Of a DNA stretch of 47,036 bases, positions 8,434 through 18,157 are shown one piece after another; within the stretch, counting starts at the first letter, position 1, and every line of letters starts with the position of its first letter. The position numbers were made by a program, and so were the translations under genes. The stretch spans positions 1-47,036 of the forward strand of contig DSEQ01000016.1 in the NCBI GenBank assembly GCA_011056555.1, in the 5' to 3' direction. Origin of the DNA: Candidatus Zixiibacteriota bacterium (GTDB lineage: Bacteria; Zixibacteria; MSB-5A5; JAABVY01). The notes under the pieces are model-generated. The model had not been told where the DNA came from. It worked only from the letters and a program-made list of their open reading frames with translations, and did not search any database.

Positions 8434-9234
8434 TCATTCATCGTAATTTCCGGAAACAACATCGTGCATCACACGCTCCGCCCCCACAGCCCTGCCGGTT
8501 TCGTCGTCTATCTCGAATATAATTCCACCGACTTTGACATCACCATCTGCAACCGAAAATTTCAGGGGTATGCCGGTGATGAATCTGCCCAGGGCGATTT
8601 TCTTGTTCATGCCCAGTATTGAATCGTATGCTCCGGTCATACCCACATCTGTGATATAAGCGGTACCAGCGGGCAAAATCTTTTCATCAGCTGTCTGTAC
8701 GTGGGTGTGAGTGCCGAACTGGGCCGAGACACGGCCATCGAGATAGTACGCCATGGCCTGCTTCTCCTGCGGTGTCTCGGCGTGAAAATCGACTATAATA
8801 GTTTTTGTCTCACGGGTCAGAAGTGTGAGTTCGGCATCGGCCACCCTGAAGGGGCAATCGATACGGCTCAGGAAATCCCGCCCCTCAAGATTGAGCACAC
8901 CGATCTTGCGGCCATCAGCCAGGGTGTAAACGCCGGAACCCTTGCCCGCCGAGCCCATGGGGTAGTTGGCGGGACGCAGGAGATACGGGCTTTTCTCCAG
9001 AAGAGCCTCTATCTCGGGACGATCCCAGATATGATTACCTGAGGTCTGCACATTGACACCATAGGACCTGATCTTCTTAGAGATATTCTCCGTAATCCCG
9101 AAGCCCCCGGCGGCATTCTCCACATTCGCGATTACGAAATCAATCGACTTCTCTTCTATAAAATCGGGCAGTACCTGTGATACTGCCCATCTTCCTATCT
9201 TGCCTACAATGTCTCCAATAATCAGAACTTTCAA
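8434..9234 (-). CDS. ymdB: YmdB-family metallophosphoesterase (2',3'-cyclic nucleotide phosphodiesterase)
   Basis: The 266-residue product is the YmdB/TIGR00282 type. It has the N-terminal metal-binding GDIVGKIGR, ANVENAAGGFGIT, the SGNHIWD motif near residue 67, VDFHAE and the GTHTHVQTADEKILP motif that completes the two-metal site. Bacillus subtilis YmdB is a 2',3'-cAMP phosphodiesterase affecting biofilm and motility decisions and pairs with RNase Y. The same pairing is seen here, with rny 15 bases upstream. Confidence 0.93.
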   Translation of the reverse strand: MKVLIIGDIVGKIGRWAVSQVLPDFIEEKSIDFVIANVENAAGGFGITENISKKIRSYGVNVQTSGNHIWDRPEIEALLEKSPYLLRPANYPMGSAGKGSGVYTLADGRKIGVLNLEGRDFLSRIDCPFRVADAELTLLTRETKTIIVDFHAETPQEKQAMAYYLDGRVSAQFGTHTHVQTADEKILPAGTAYITDVGMTGAYDSILGMNKKIALGRFITGIPLKFSVADGDVKVGGIIFEIDDETGRAVGAERVMHDVVSGNYDE

Positions 9235-9249
9235 ATCGGACCCAATTTC

Positions 9250-10815
9250 TTACTTAGCGTAATCAACCGCCCTTGTTTCACGAATAACCGTGACCTTGAT
9301 CTGCCCCGGATACTCCATCTCGGTTTGTATTTTCTTGGCTAAATCCTGAGCCAGAATAGTCGATTTAAGATCATCAATTTCCGCCGCTTCGACGATCACA
9401 CGGACTTCACGGCCGGCCTGAATTGCATAAGCCTTGGATACCCCTTTAAAGGAGTCCGCCAGCTCTTCCAGCTTCTGCAGACGCTTGATATAAGCCTCGA
9501 GCGGCTCACGGCGAGCGCCCGGACGGGCGCCGGAGACGGCATCAGCCGCCTGAACTATCACAGCATAAGGTGTTTCCATCGGAATATCACCGTGATGAGC
9601 CATGCAGGCATTTATGACTGACTGGCTTTCGTTGTACTTGGCCAGGAATGCCCCGCCGATCTGGGTATGAGTACCCTCGGTTTCACGGTCTATGGCCTTG
9701 CCGATATCATGCAGGAGCCCGGCGCGTTTAGCCATCTGAGCATCAAGTCCCAGCTCGGCGGCCATTACCCCGCATAGAAGAGCGACCTCCTTGCAATGCT
9801 GAAGAACATTCTGGCCGTAAGAGGTGCGGTATTTGAGTTTACCCAGCAAATTTATAATGTCCGAATGGAGATCGTGAATTCCAAGCTCGAAACAGACCTG
9901 TTCTCCGGCTTCCCGGATCATCAAATCCATTTCCTTGGTGCATTTCTCGATGACCTCCTCGATTCGGGCGGGATGAATACGGCCGTCGGAGACCAGTCTC
10001 TCTAAAGCCATGCGCGCGATTTCACGCCTGATCGGATCGTATCCGGAAAGAATTACCGCCTCCGGGGTATCATCGACAATGACATCAATTCCTGTGGATG
10101 TTTCAAAGGAGCGGATATTGCGGCCCTCGCGGCCGATTATGCGCCCTTTCATTTCATCATTCGGCAAAGATACTACTGAGACCGTGCTTTCGACCGTATG
10201 ATCCGCGGCACAGCGGTAAATTGCCTGAGTTATAATCTCCTTGGCTTCCTTCTCCGCTTCTCTCTCCGCTTTTTCCCTGATCTCCTTGACCATAGCCGCG
10301 GCATCGATTTTGGCCTGACCGATCAGGTTTTCCATGAGAAGTTTTTTGGCCTCTTCCGAGGTCATGCCGGCGATTTTCTCAAGTTGCTTGTTCTGCTCTG
10401 CAAGCAGTCCTTCAAGTTCTCTTTCGCGGACATTAATGCCCTTTTCGCGATGTTCCAGGTTGCGTTCGAGATTGCCTATGTCCCGTTCTTTCTTGTTGAT
10501 TACATCGACTTTGCGGTCAAGACTGGATTCTTTATCCAGAAGGCGTTTTTCAAGGCGAGAAAGCTCATTGCGCTTGGACTGTATGTCTCTCTCTAAGTTT
10601 ACCTTAGACTTGTAGACTTCATCTTTTGCTTCAAGGAGGGCTTCCTTTTTCTTAATCTCAGCTTCCTTTTTCGCATCGGCAATAATAGCATTGGCGACAT
10701 CCTTGGCCTTGGCGATCTTATCACCGCCTGCGGCCTTCAGCACAAAATATGTCACCAGGGATGCAAAAATGGCAGAGGCTGCAATCAAAATAATATAAAT
10801 AACCAGTTGATCCAT
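9250..10815 (-). CDS. rny: Ribonuclease Y, membrane-anchored endoribonuclease
   Basis: The 521-residue product has the full RNase Y plan: one transmembrane helix at about residues 5-28, a long charged coiled coil to about 200, a KH RNA-binding domain with [15 protein letters not shown] near 225, and an HD hydrolase domain with [10 protein letters not shown] near 365-375. RNase Y starts decay and processing of many mRNAs from the inner face of the membrane. It precedes ymdB as in Bacillus and follows zapA. Length is typical. Confidence 0.96.
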   Translation of the reverse strand: MDQLVIYIILIAASAIFASLVTYFVLKAAGGDKIAKAKDVANAIIADAKKEAEIKKKEALLEAKDEVYKSKVNLERDIQSKRNELSRLEKRLLDKESSLDRKVDVINKKERDIGNLERNLEHREKGINVRERELEGLLAEQNKQLEKIAGMTSEEAKKLLMENLIGQAKIDAAAMVKEIREKAEREAEKEAKEIITQAIYRCAADHTVESTVSVVSLPNDEMKGRIIGREGRNIRSFETSTGIDVIVDDTPEAVILSGYDPIRREIARMALERLVSDGRIHPARIEEVIEKCTKEMDLMIREAGEQVCFELGIHDLHSDIINLLGKLKYRTSYGQNVLQHCKEVALLCGVMAAELGLDAQMAKRAGLLHDIGKAIDRETEGTHTQIGGAFLAKYNESQSVINACMAHHGDIPMETPYAVIVQAADAVSGARPGARREPLEAYIKRLQKLEELADSFKGVSKAYAIQAGREVRVIVEAAEIDDLKSTILAQDLAKKIQTEMEYPGQIKVTVIRETRAVDYAK

Positions 10816-10879
10816 TATAGTCCTCCACCCAAAGGTGTTAATCTATGTTAAAATGGAATTGTGGAAACAAAAGAGGAAA

Positions 10880-11179
10880 TTATGATGAAGGGGTCGGTTG
10901 GATTTCAGAGTCCAATTTATCGAGAAGGGATTTTGTCCTGGTATTGATAGCTTCCAGTTCAATCTCTTTCTCTTTCAACTCAAACAGGTCGCTGGCAATA
11001 TTGAGGGCGGCCAGGACAGAAACATCTTTGGGAGATTTAACATAGCTTTTTTCAGCCACTTCCCGCATTTTACTATCTACATAAGCCGCAATTCTTTTTA
11101 TAAATTCAACATCGCCATCAGCCCGGATGGGATATTCTTCGCCATAAATGGTAACTTTAACTGATTTTTTTTCCGACAT
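10880..11179 (-). CDS. zapA: Cell-division protein ZapA
   Basis: The 99-residue product has the ZapA pattern: an N-terminal beta hairpin around VKVTIYGEEYPIRAD, a helix with YVDSKMREVAE, then AALNIASDLFELKEKE leading into a C-terminal coiled coil. ZapA binds and bundles FtsZ filaments at midcell. It lies between a small coiled-coil gene and rny; the pheT - coiled coil - zapA - rny order is common in several phyla. No 6S RNA is visible in the 64 bases downstream. Confidence 0.88.
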   Translation of the reverse strand: MSEKKSVKVTIYGEEYPIRADGDVEFIKRIAAYVDSKMREVAEKSYVKSPKDVSVLAALNIASDLFELKEKEIELEAINTRTKSLLDKLDSEIQPTPSS

Positions 11180-11271
11180 CTTCTATCTTCAATTTAATCC
11201 GTTTCCAACAATTCTTTATATTTTTGCTAATAAATATTAGAAAAAAGTTGAATATGTCAAGATAATAATAT

Positions 11272-11532
11272 TTAACTGATCTCAGCTTCTACTTCTTCCA
11301 GCTTTCCGAGTAAAGCCGAAATCTTGTCCTTGACTATGATTTCCTTATCTTTAAAACCGTTTTTAAGCTCGATATTTTCTTCCCTGACCTGCTGCATTTC
11401 CAGGCGACAGGTCTTCAAATCTTTCTCAAGCGTTTCGTTTTTGGATTTCAGTTCCCTGTTTGTCTCTTCCAATTCCTTGACCTTGTTAAGAATCAAGCCG
11501 ATCTTCGTTTCCAATTTCTCTAATGTGTCCAA
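11272..11532 (-). CDS. Small coiled-coil protein, ZapB-like
   Basis: The 86-residue product is one continuous predicted coiled coil: heptads such as LETKIGLILNKVKELEETN, Glu/Lys-rich, with no other domain. Its position just before zapA, and a size close to that of ZapB, suggest a ZapA-partnering division factor, but coiled coils give weak homology evidence. The start is TTG at 11532 with GGGGGAG four bases upstream, a strong site that makes the rare codon credible. The ORF lies 16 bases after pheT. Confidence 0.72.
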   Translation of the reverse strand: MDTLEKLETKIGLILNKVKELEETNRELKSKNETLEKDLKTCRLEMQQVREENIELKNGFKDKEIIVKDKISALLGKLEEVEAEIS

Positions 11533-11548
11533 TTTTCTCCCCCATCAA

Positions 11549-13927
11549 TCAAGTTCTGAGTTTCGCATCAAACTGATTCTGCAATTGACTGATTATATGG
11601 TTAAATACCGGCTCAACCTCTTCATCTGTAAGGGTCTTCTCCTCGGACCGGAATTCGAGGTTGAATGCCAGTGATTTCTTGCCTTCTTCAATCTGTCTCC
11701 CTGTATATACGTCGAAAAGCTCTGCATTCACCAAAATATTGTTTCCCGAACCGTAAATCGTCTGCAGTAATCTATCGGCAAAAATCCCCTCATCGACAAT
11801 TACCGCAATATCCCTCCAGACCGATGGGAATTTGGGGAGTTTCCGGTAAACCAGATCCTTTGTATATAACGGTATGAGCTTTCCGATATTCAATTCAATA
11901 TAATAAACCGGCGTCTCAATGTCATATAGATTCAGCGAATTATTTGAGGCCCGTCCCCCCAGACCAACATGGGTGTCCCCGAAATACAGATCAAAAGACA
12001 CGCCTCTCTCAAGAAATGGATGGTTCTGTTCCTTTAAGGTCAGGTTTCCGAGCCGCAAGCCCTTACAGAACTCCTCGGCCACGCCCTTCAAATCGAAGAA
12101 ATCATATTCCTGCTCCGAAACAGCCCAGTTGCGGACATCCGGGCGACCGCAGATTCCGATGGCGAGATGGGTCTCCTCTATATGGGAAGCATCCGCACGA
12201 TAAGCTATATTGCCGATTTCAAACAATTTAAGGTCGTTCTGCCTTCTATTCAAATTTCTGGCAACCACCTGCAGCATATTCATAAATAAATTTGTACGAT
12301 AGGCTGCCAGATCAGCAGAAAGCGGATTGAGAAGACCGATAAATTTATCCTCCATGCCCAGTTTTCTGCCCTTGTCTGGATCTATGAGGTTAATCGTCAT
12401 GATCTCGTATAATCCCTGCCGGCCCAGATTCTCCCTGATCCTCTCGATAAATAGTTCTTCCGTGCTTCTCTCGGCCAGGAGATCGCCGCTGGCCCGCAAT
12501 GACGTGCCAATTTTATCGTAACCATAGATACGGGCAATTTCCTCGACCAGATCGACTTCCCGGGTGCAATCGGGACGGAACGTGGGCACATCCACCATAA
12601 TAGTCTTGCCCGATTTTATGCCGAATTCCAGCGAATGCAGGATGTCGATCATTTGGGGAGCGGTAATATCTGTAGCCAGGAGCTGATTAACCCGGGACGG
12701 ACGCAGCTCTATTGATAACGGCTCAATGACCCGCGGGTAAGCATCGACAATACCGTTCAGAACTCTTCCTCCCGCCAGCTTCGAGAGAAGATAGGCGGCG
12801 TAATTGCAGGCCGTATCCACTATATTCGGGTCGGCCCCTTTTTCAAAGCGAACCGCCGATTCGGATTGAATCGCCAGGCGCTTGCGGGTGCGACATATAT
12901 TGGTGGGATTGAAATAGGCGCTTTCGAGCAGTACCTTGTTTGTATTTTCATTCACCTCGGAATTCAGCCCGCCCATAATGCCGCCCAATGCCACAGCTTT
13001 GGTAGCATCGGTTATCAGGATATCATCTTCTTTAAGGGTGTGCTCTTTCTCATCCAGGGTGGTGAATTTCTCATTTTCCAGTGCGGTTCGTACCAGAACC
13101 TGGGGCATCGAGAACAATTCATAATCGAAAGCATGCAGGGGCTGCCCATATTCCATCAAAACCAGATTTGTGATATCGACAACATTGTTGATGGGCCGGA
13201 TGCCGGCCGCAAACAGTTTTCTTTTCAGCCAGAAAGGCGAGCGAGCGACTTTGATGTGTTCGATAATCCTGGCGGCATAGCGCGGGCAGGCCTGAGGATC
13301 GGCAATCTCAATCCTCACCTCCTCGGCCGCCTGCTTTTCAATCTCGTCCAATTCGAATTCGGGACGCTTCACCACAGTTCCAGCCAGGGCCGCTATTTCC
13401 CTGGCGATACCAATGGCGGACATGCAGTCGGGCCGATTGGGAGTAAGCTCAAATTCAATCAGCGGTTCATCCAGATCCAGCTTCTCCCAGAGATCGGAGC
13501 CGGTTTTGATGCCAGCCTCCAATTCCATGATTATAGAGCTCTCGTCAGAAAGACCCAGTTCCTTTTCCGAACAGAGCATCCCCTCTGATTTTATTCCCTG
13601 CTTTTCGACCGGCTCGATCCTGGTTCCATCCGGCAGTTCCGCACCTACAGTCGCGAATGAAGATTTCAGACCAACCGCCGCATTGGGCGCGCCGCAGACG
13701 GTGGTAACAGTCTTCAAGCCGATATCAACAGTGCAGATTGAAAGATTTTCGGATTCCGGATGCCGCTCCACTTTTTTGATCTTCCCTGCCACGACTCCGG
13801 AAAATTCCTCAAAGACCGGACGTGTCGACTCGCAGGCAACACCGGCCATGGTCAGGCGTTCGCAGAGCTCCGCCGCATCCCATTCAAAATCCACCAATTC
13901 TTTCAGCCAGTTAAATCCGAGCTGCAT
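11549..13927 (-). CDS. pheT: Phenylalanyl-tRNA synthetase beta subunit
   Basis: The 792-residue product is full length and carries the PheT domains in order: the N-terminal EMAP/OB-type tRNA-binding domain (residues about 40-150, with the SICTVDIG and VCGAPN segments), the B3/B4 editing domain (about 210-390, NNVVDITNLVL), B5 (about 400-475, TREVDLVEEIARIYGYD), the catalytic-like core, and a C-terminal ferredoxin-fold anticodon-binding domain (last 90 residues, FPSVWRDIAV). It joins PheS as an alpha2-beta2 enzyme charging tRNA-Phe. The ATG overlaps the pheS stop by one base (TGATG), which implies translational coupling. Confidence 0.96.
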   Translation of the reverse strand: MQLGFNWLKELVDFEWDAAELCERLTMAGVACESTRPVFEEFSGVVAGKIKKVERHPESENLSICTVDIGLKTVTTVCGAPNAAVGLKSSFATVGAELPDGTRIEPVEKQGIKSEGMLCSEKELGLSDESSIIMELEAGIKTGSDLWEKLDLDEPLIEFELTPNRPDCMSAIGIAREIAALAGTVVKRPEFELDEIEKQAAEEVRIEIADPQACPRYAARIIEHIKVARSPFWLKRKLFAAGIRPINNVVDITNLVLMEYGQPLHAFDYELFSMPQVLVRTALENEKFTTLDEKEHTLKEDDILITDATKAVALGGIMGGLNSEVNENTNKVLLESAYFNPTNICRTRKRLAIQSESAVRFEKGADPNIVDTACNYAAYLLSKLAGGRVLNGIVDAYPRVIEPLSIELRPSRVNQLLATDITAPQMIDILHSLEFGIKSGKTIMVDVPTFRPDCTREVDLVEEIARIYGYDKIGTSLRASGDLLAERSTEELFIERIRENLGRQGLYEIMTINLIDPDKGRKLGMEDKFIGLLNPLSADLAAYRTNLFMNMLQVVARNLNRRQNDLKLFEIGNIAYRADASHIEETHLAIGICGRPDVRNWAVSEQEYDFFDLKGVAEEFCKGLRLGNLTLKEQNHPFLERGVSFDLYFGDTHVGLGGRASNNSLNLYDIETPVYYIELNIGKLIPLYTKDLVYRKLPKFPSVWRDIAVIVDEGIFADRLLQTIYGSGNNILVNAELFDVYTGRQIEEGKKSLAFNLEFRSEEKTLTDEEVEPVFNHIISQLQNQFDAKLRT

Positions 13928-14940
13928 CAGAACTGCTCCAGGAATCTAACATCATTTTCGAAAAATAGACGAATATCGTCAATACCGTATTTCAACAAAC
14001 ATATACGCTCAATCCCTATACCGAAGGCATACCCCGTGAATGCTTCAGGATCATAGCCGACATAATCGAATACCACCGGGTCTATCATCCCGCATCCCAG
14101 AATTTCAAGCCATCCTGATCTTTTGCAGAGCGCGCATCCCTTTCCATTGCAGAGGAAACAGGATATATCCACTTCGGCCGAGGGTTCGGTGAAGGGAAAG
14201 AAACTGGGACGGAATTTCAGTTTCACATCGCTGCCGAAAAAGCTCCGGGCAAAAGCGACCAGCACGCCCTTGAGGTCGGCGAAAGAAACATCACGATCAA
14301 CAAAGAAACCATCGATCTGGTGAAAGGCGGCATGCGATCTGACCGATATGGCCTCGTTACGGTAACATCTTCCGGGAGCGATAAAACGCGCCGGTGGTTT
14401 GGACCGTTCCAGCGTCCTGACCTGCACCGGTGTCGTATGCGTGCGCAGGACCAGATCGCCCGAGATATAGAAGGTATCCTGCATATCACGCGCGGGATGA
14501 TCCCTGGGCATATTGAGGGCCTGGAAATTGTAGTAATCAGTTTCAATTTCCGGACCGATCTCTGTCCCGAAACCCATGCCGAAGAAGATATCCGAGATTT
14601 CGCGCATGGTCGTTACAATGGGATGGGTCCGTCCCAGGCGTGATCTTTTGCCGGGCAGAGTGTAATCGAATTTTGAGTCTGTCCGTCCACTCGCAGTGAT
14701 TGAACTTTTGAGTTCGTCCAGGCGGGCTTGAAAATCCTGCTTGGCGAGATTGGCCAGCCGGCCAATCTCCTTTTTCTCCTCCACACCAAGATCCTTGAGG
14801 CCCTTCAGAATCTGATTGAATCTGCTTTTGCGTCCAAGATATTCTATCTTGACCTGTTCGAGATCATCAGAGTCCTTTATATTCTCAATCGCCCTCGCAA
14901 AATTCTCCTTGATCTCGAGAATCTGCTGTTTTAAATCCAT
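13927..14940 (-). CDS. pheS: Phenylalanyl-tRNA synthetase alpha subunit
   Basis: The 337-residue product has the PheS N-terminal coiled coil (residues 1-85), then the class II catalytic core with GRTHPI, GPEIETDYYNF, LRTHTTPVQ (motif 2 region), the HQIDGFFVD segment, and the C-terminal GIGIERI motif 3. A CFLCNGKGCALC stretch near residue 265 gives four closely spaced Cys, a zinc-type cluster seen in some PheS lineages. It starts five bases after rplT. No T-box or leader-peptide attenuator is visible in front of it. Confidence 0.96.
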   Translation of the reverse strand: MDLKQQILEIKENFARAIENIKDSDDLEQVKIEYLGRKSRFNQILKGLKDLGVEEKKEIGRLANLAKQDFQARLDELKSSITASGRTDSKFDYTLPGKRSRLGRTHPIVTTMREISDIFFGMGFGTEIGPEIETDYYNFQALNMPRDHPARDMQDTFYISGDLVLRTHTTPVQVRTLERSKPPARFIAPGRCYRNEAISVRSHAAFHQIDGFFVDRDVSFADLKGVLVAFARSFFGSDVKLKFRPSFFPFTEPSAEVDISCFLCNGKGCALCKRSGWLEILGCGMIDPVVFDYVGYDPEAFTGYAFGIGIERICLLKYGIDDIRLFFENDVRFLEQF

Positions 14941-14945
14941 TGAAA

Positions 14946-15299
14946 CTACACAGCCTTTTTCGCTATGCCAACAAGATATTCAAAGGTCTGCGGATCTTTG
15001 GCCGCTATGTTGGACAGCGATTTTCTGTTTAACGCGATTCCCTCTTTCTTCAATCCGGCAATAAACTGGCTGTAGCGAATATCATTGTTGCGGCAGGCGA
15101 TAGAGATACGGGTGATCCACAGCCGTCTGAAATCTCTCTTCTTGTTGCGCCTGTCGCGATATGCGTACTTCAGTGCCTTGCGGACTGTTTCCATTGCGGT
15201 ACGGTATAAACGTCCTCTTCCGCCATAATTGCCCTTGGCCTGCTTCATTACTTTCTTTTTCCGGCGACGGGCAGCCACATTATTGGTTGTACGTGGCAT
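14946..15299 (-). CDS. rplT: 50S ribosomal protein L20
   Basis: The 117-residue basic product matches L20 (RRRKKVMKQAKGNYG, then YRTAMETVRKALKYAYRDRR and WITRISIA). L20 binds 23S rRNA early in 50S assembly and in several bacteria represses the infC-rpmI-rplT operon. It stands in that canonical operon here. Full length. Confidence 0.97.
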   Translation of the reverse strand: MPRTTNNVAARRRKKKVMKQAKGNYGGRGRLYRTAMETVRKALKYAYRDRRNKKRDFRRLWITRISIACRNNDIRYSQFIAGLKKEGIALNRKSLSNIAAKDPQTFEYLVGIAKKAV

Positions 15300-15335
15300 T
15301 TTTCCTCCTACATCAACTCAGGTTCTCAAAATTAA

Positions 15336-15533
15336 TTAAAGATAGGGCACCAGTTTCTTGACACGTTTCTCGTCGGCACTCGAAACCAGGGTGCTCTTAC
15401 GCAAGTTGCGTTTGCGCTTGGAGGATTTTTTGGCAAGAAAGTGACCAGCCAGACTCTTGTTCCTTTTCAGTTTTCCGGTTCCGGTTTTTCTTAGCCGTTT
15501 CCTTGCGCTGCGATTAGTCTTGATCTTTGGCAT
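15336..15533 (-). CDS. rpmI: 50S ribosomal protein L35
   Basis: The 65-residue product shows the L35 pattern: [20 protein letters not shown], then a central [20 protein letters not shown] and a basic C-terminus. It is the middle gene of infC-rpmI-rplT, 13 bases after infC. Size is normal. Confidence 0.96.
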   Translation of the reverse strand: MPKIKTNRSARKRLRKTGTGKLKRNKSLAGHFLAKKSSKRKRNLRKSTLVSSADEKRVKKLVPYL

Positions 15534-15546
15534 AATGTTCTCTCGT

Positions 15547-16062
15547 TTATGTTTTAGGCATTACTATCATTATCAGGTTGCGCCCTTCCATCTTGGGCCT
15601 CTGTTCCACGACGGCCACCTCGGAAAGGTCCTCCTGCAGCCGCTCCATTATCTTCTTTCCAAATTCAATATGAGCCATTTCTCTTCCGCGAAATTCCACA
15701 AACACCTTGACCTTGAATCCCTGTAACAGGAATTCCTTTACATGCCTGGTCTTGAAATTATAATCATGTTCTTCGATTTTGGGACGATACCTCATTTCCT
15801 TAAGCTGTACGGTATGCTGCTTCTTCTTGGCGGCCTTGGCCTTCTTGGACTGCTCATATTTATATTTCCCAAAATCAAGTATTCTGCATACCGGCGGTTT
15901 GGCATTGGGTGAAACTTCAACCAGATCCAAACCTTTCTCATAAGCCTTTTCGACAGCCTCCCTGGTCGGCAAGATGCCGATCTGTGATCCGTCGGTGTCG
16001 ATTACTCGCACCTGCGGAGCACGAATCCGAGAATTTACGCGAATAGTGTCCTGCTTTTTTAT
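15547..16062 (-). CDS. infC: Translation initiation factor IF-3, probably with a non-canonical AUA start
   Basis: IF-3 binds the 30S subunit and rejects wrong start codons and initiator tRNAs. The C-terminal domain is clear ([12 protein letters not shown], then FRGREMAH). The first standard start in frame is GTG at 16011, which gives 154 residues and cuts off the conserved N-terminal segment. In frame upstream, with no stop, lie codons for [10 protein letters not shown], which match the IF-3 N-terminus. There is no ATG, GTG or TTG before the frame enters thrS. The best site is ATA at 16062, four bases after GGGAGG, giving 171 residues, a normal length. ATT at 16044 is the alternative. E. coli infC uses AUU for autoregulation by IF-3 itself, so the same logic probably applies. 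It lies 19 bases after thrS. Confidence 0.9.
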   Translation of the reverse strand: MKKQDTIRVNSRIRAPQVRVIDTDGSQIGILPTREAVEKAYEKGLDLVEVSPNAKPPVCRILDFGKYKYEQSKKAKAAKKKQHTVQLKEMRYRPKIEEHDYNFKTRHVKEFLLQGFKVKVFVEFRGREMAHIEFGKKIMERLQEDLSEVAVVEQRPKMEGRNLIMIVMPKT

Positions 16063-16081
16063 TTTTCCTCCCTGTACTTTA

Positions 16082-18019
16082 TCACCCTCCGGATTTCATC
16101 CTTGGATACTTGTTCTCAATCTCCTCTTTGATCCTGGAGATTATCTCCTCCAAATTCATAGAACCGAGGTCTACCTGTCCATAGTGACGAACAGAGACCT
16201 TATTGTCATCGACTTCCTTCTGCCCTATTACAAACATATAGGGGGTCTTTGATGTTTCCGCCTCACGGACTTTAAAGCCGATCTTTTCTGACCTCAAATC
16301 AAGTTCACAGCGGATGTCGTGTTTCTTCAATTCCTCAGCAATCTTTTTGGCATAATCATTTTGATTATCCGTGATGGTCATGATCTTGACCTGCACAGGC
16401 GCCAGCCAGAGAGGAAACGCTCCGCCGTAATTTTCTATCAATACGCCGAAGAATCGTTCCAGCGATCCCAGGATCGCCCGATGTACCATATAGGGCCTCT
16501 TCTGCGTATTATCCCTGTCAATATAATAAATTCCAAAGCGATCCGGTAGGTTAAAATCAAATTGAATTGTAGAACATTGCCATAATCTTCCGATCGTATC
16601 CTTAATTTTTATGTCGATCTTGGGGCCATAGAAGGCTCCCCCGCCCTCATCCATATCGTATTCGAGTCCCAGCTCATCAAGCGCCTTCGCCAGCGAATCC
16701 TGCGCGGTTTCCCATCTCTCGGCTTCGCCCACATATTTCTCCGGCCGGGTGGAGAGATAAATCTTGTAATCCTCGAACCCAAACATCTTCAGGAATCTCA
16801 AAGACATCTGGCAGACCTCCAATATCTGCTGATGAAGCTGTTCCGGAGTACAGAAAATATGGGCATCGTCCATGGTAAAGCCGCGCACACGCATGAGCCC
16901 GTGAAGTACGCCGGAACGCTCGTAACGGTAGTCCGTGCCCAGTTCGGCATATTTGATCGGGAGATCGCGGTAAGACCTGATTGCGCTCCTGTAAATCTCG
17001 ATATGGAAAGGGCAGTTCATCGGCTTGATCTGGTACAGGTCGCCCTCAACCTCATTCGGCTGAAACATATTTTCGGCATAGAAACCGGTATGCCCCGAAA
17101 TCTCCCACAGTTTCAGGCGCGCTATATGGGGAGTAAACACCAGCTGGAAACCGTTATCGATATGTTCCTTTTTCCAGTGTTCCTCGATGATATTGCGGAT
17201 TACGGCTCCTTTGGGATGCCATAACACCAGGCCGCTGCCGATATTCTCATTGATCGAAAAGAGATCGAGCTCCCTTCCCAGCTTTCTGTGATCGCGTTTT
17301 TTGGCCTCCTCAAGCATGTTGAGATATTCGTCGAGCTGCTTCTTGGAAGGATATGAAACGCCGTAGATGCGCTGCAGCATCTTATTGCGCTCATCCCCAC
17401 GCCAGTATGCGCCGGAGGAGCTTAAGAGCTTGAATGCCTTGACCTTACCGGTTGATGGAAGATGCGGGCCGCGGCACAGGTCGGTGAATGAATCCTGCTG
17501 ATAAAGGGTGACCGTATCATCCTCGATCTCGTCCAGGATCTCCTCTTTATAAATGGCATCCCTTTCCTCATAGTATTTCCTGGCCTCTTCGAGGGGGAGT
17601 TCGACCCTTTTGAAGGGATGATCCTCCTTAATGATCTCAGCCATACGCTGCTCGATTTTCTCTATGTCCTGGTCGGAAAAGGGCTTCTCGACATCAAAAT
17701 CGTAATACCAGCCTTCGTCGATGGGGGGCCCGATGGCGAGCTTGGCATTCGGAAAGAGATCTGTCACCGCCTGGGCCATGATATGGGAACTGGAATGCCA
17801 GAAGACCTCCCGTCCCTCGCGATCCTCGAAGGTCAATAGCTTTAACTCGGTATCCTCTTTTATAGGATCGTTCAGGTTTATGATGGACCCGTTCACCCTG
17901 GCAGCGAGCACTTTTTTGGCCAGCCCCTTGGAAATGTTCTCGGCTATCTCCATGGGGGTTATCCCGGCTTTGTATTCGCTTACGGAGCCGTCAGGAAATG
18001 TTATTTTAACGCTGCTCAT
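16082..18019 (-). CDS. thrS: Threonyl-tRNA synthetase
   Basis: The 645-residue product has the N-terminal TGS domain (residues 1-60), the second additional editing domain with the HSSSHIMAQA and LCRGPHLPSTG motifs, the class II core with the zinc-site MNCPFHIEIY region, and the C-terminal anticodon-binding domain (last 100 residues, VQVKIMTIT). I start at the ATG at 18019 because an AGGGTG site precedes it. The upstream ATG, 10 codons earlier, lies in the T-run of the tRNA-Val hairpin. There are only 41 bases between the tRNA and this start, so thrS probably depends on read-through from the tRNA promoter. It leads thrS-infC-rpmI-rplT-pheST. Confidence 0.96.
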   Translation of the reverse strand: MSSVKITFPDGSVSEYKAGITPMEIAENISKGLAKKVLAARVNGSIINLNDPIKEDTELKLLTFEDREGREVFWHSSSHIMAQAVTDLFPNAKLAIGPPIDEGWYYDFDVEKPFSDQDIEKIEQRMAEIIKEDHPFKRVELPLEEARKYYEERDAIYKEEILDEIEDDTVTLYQQDSFTDLCRGPHLPSTGKVKAFKLLSSSGAYWRGDERNKMLQRIYGVSYPSKKQLDEYLNMLEEAKKRDHRKLGRELDLFSINENIGSGLVLWHPKGAVIRNIIEEHWKKEHIDNGFQLVFTPHIARLKLWEISGHTGFYAENMFQPNEVEGDLYQIKPMNCPFHIEIYRSAIRSYRDLPIKYAELGTDYRYERSGVLHGLMRVRGFTMDDAHIFCTPEQLHQQILEVCQMSLRFLKMFGFEDYKIYLSTRPEKYVGEAERWETAQDSLAKALDELGLEYDMDEGGGAFYGPKIDIKIKDTIGRLWQCSTIQFDFNLPDRFGIYYIDRDNTQKRPYMVHRAILGSLERFFGVLIENYGGAFPLWLAPVQVKIMTITDNQNDYAKKIAEELKKHDIRCELDLRSEKIGFKVREAETSKTPYMFVIGQKEVDDNKVSVRHYGQVDLGSMNLEEIISRIKEEIENKYPRMKSGG

Positions 18020-18035
18020 TCGACACCCTGCAATT

Positions 18036-18057
18036 AAAAAAACCCGCAATTGGGTTT
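18036..18057 (-). terminator. Hairpin with T-run between tRNA-Val and thrS
   Basis: On the minus strand AAACCC-AATTGC-GGGTTT gives a 6-bp stem followed by four more T. It starts three bases after the CCA end of the tRNA and ends 16 bases before the thrS start codon. It probably terminates part of the tRNA transcripts. Since no promoter fits between it and thrS, it may be leaky or act as an attenuator. Confidence 0.65.
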
Positions 18058-18060
18058 AAA

Positions 18061-18137
18061 TGGTGGGCGATACTGGAATCGAACCAGTGACCTCTTGCAT
18101 GTCAAGCAAGCACTCTAACCAACTGAGCTAATCGCCC
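18061..18137 (-). tRNA. tRNA-Val, anticodon GAC
   Basis: The 77-nt minus-strand sequence folds as a complete tRNA. The acceptor stem GGGCGAT pairs with ATCGCCC, the D arm is GCTC...GAGT, the anticodon arm CTTGC-TTGACAT-GCAAG places GAC in the loop, and the T arm is ACTGG-TTCGATT-CCAGT. The 3' CCA is encoded. Anticodon GAC reads valine codons GUC and GUU. Confidence 0.96.
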
Positions 18138-18157
18138 TTCTATTCACTAAGCCTGTT

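Noticed and set aside
10816..10879. 6S RNA next to zapA
   Set aside because: In proteobacteria ssrS follows zapA, but this gap has only 64 bases, much too short for 6S RNA.
14941..15335. A T-box or leader-peptide attenuator for pheS or thrS
   Set aside because: The spaces upstream of pheS (5 bases) and thrS (41 bases) are too short, and no T-box sequence or Phe/Thr-rich leader frame is visible.
16011..16082. GTG at 16011 as the start of infC
   Set aside because: It would remove the conserved N-terminal segment of IF-3, which is encoded in frame just upstream with a better ribosome site.
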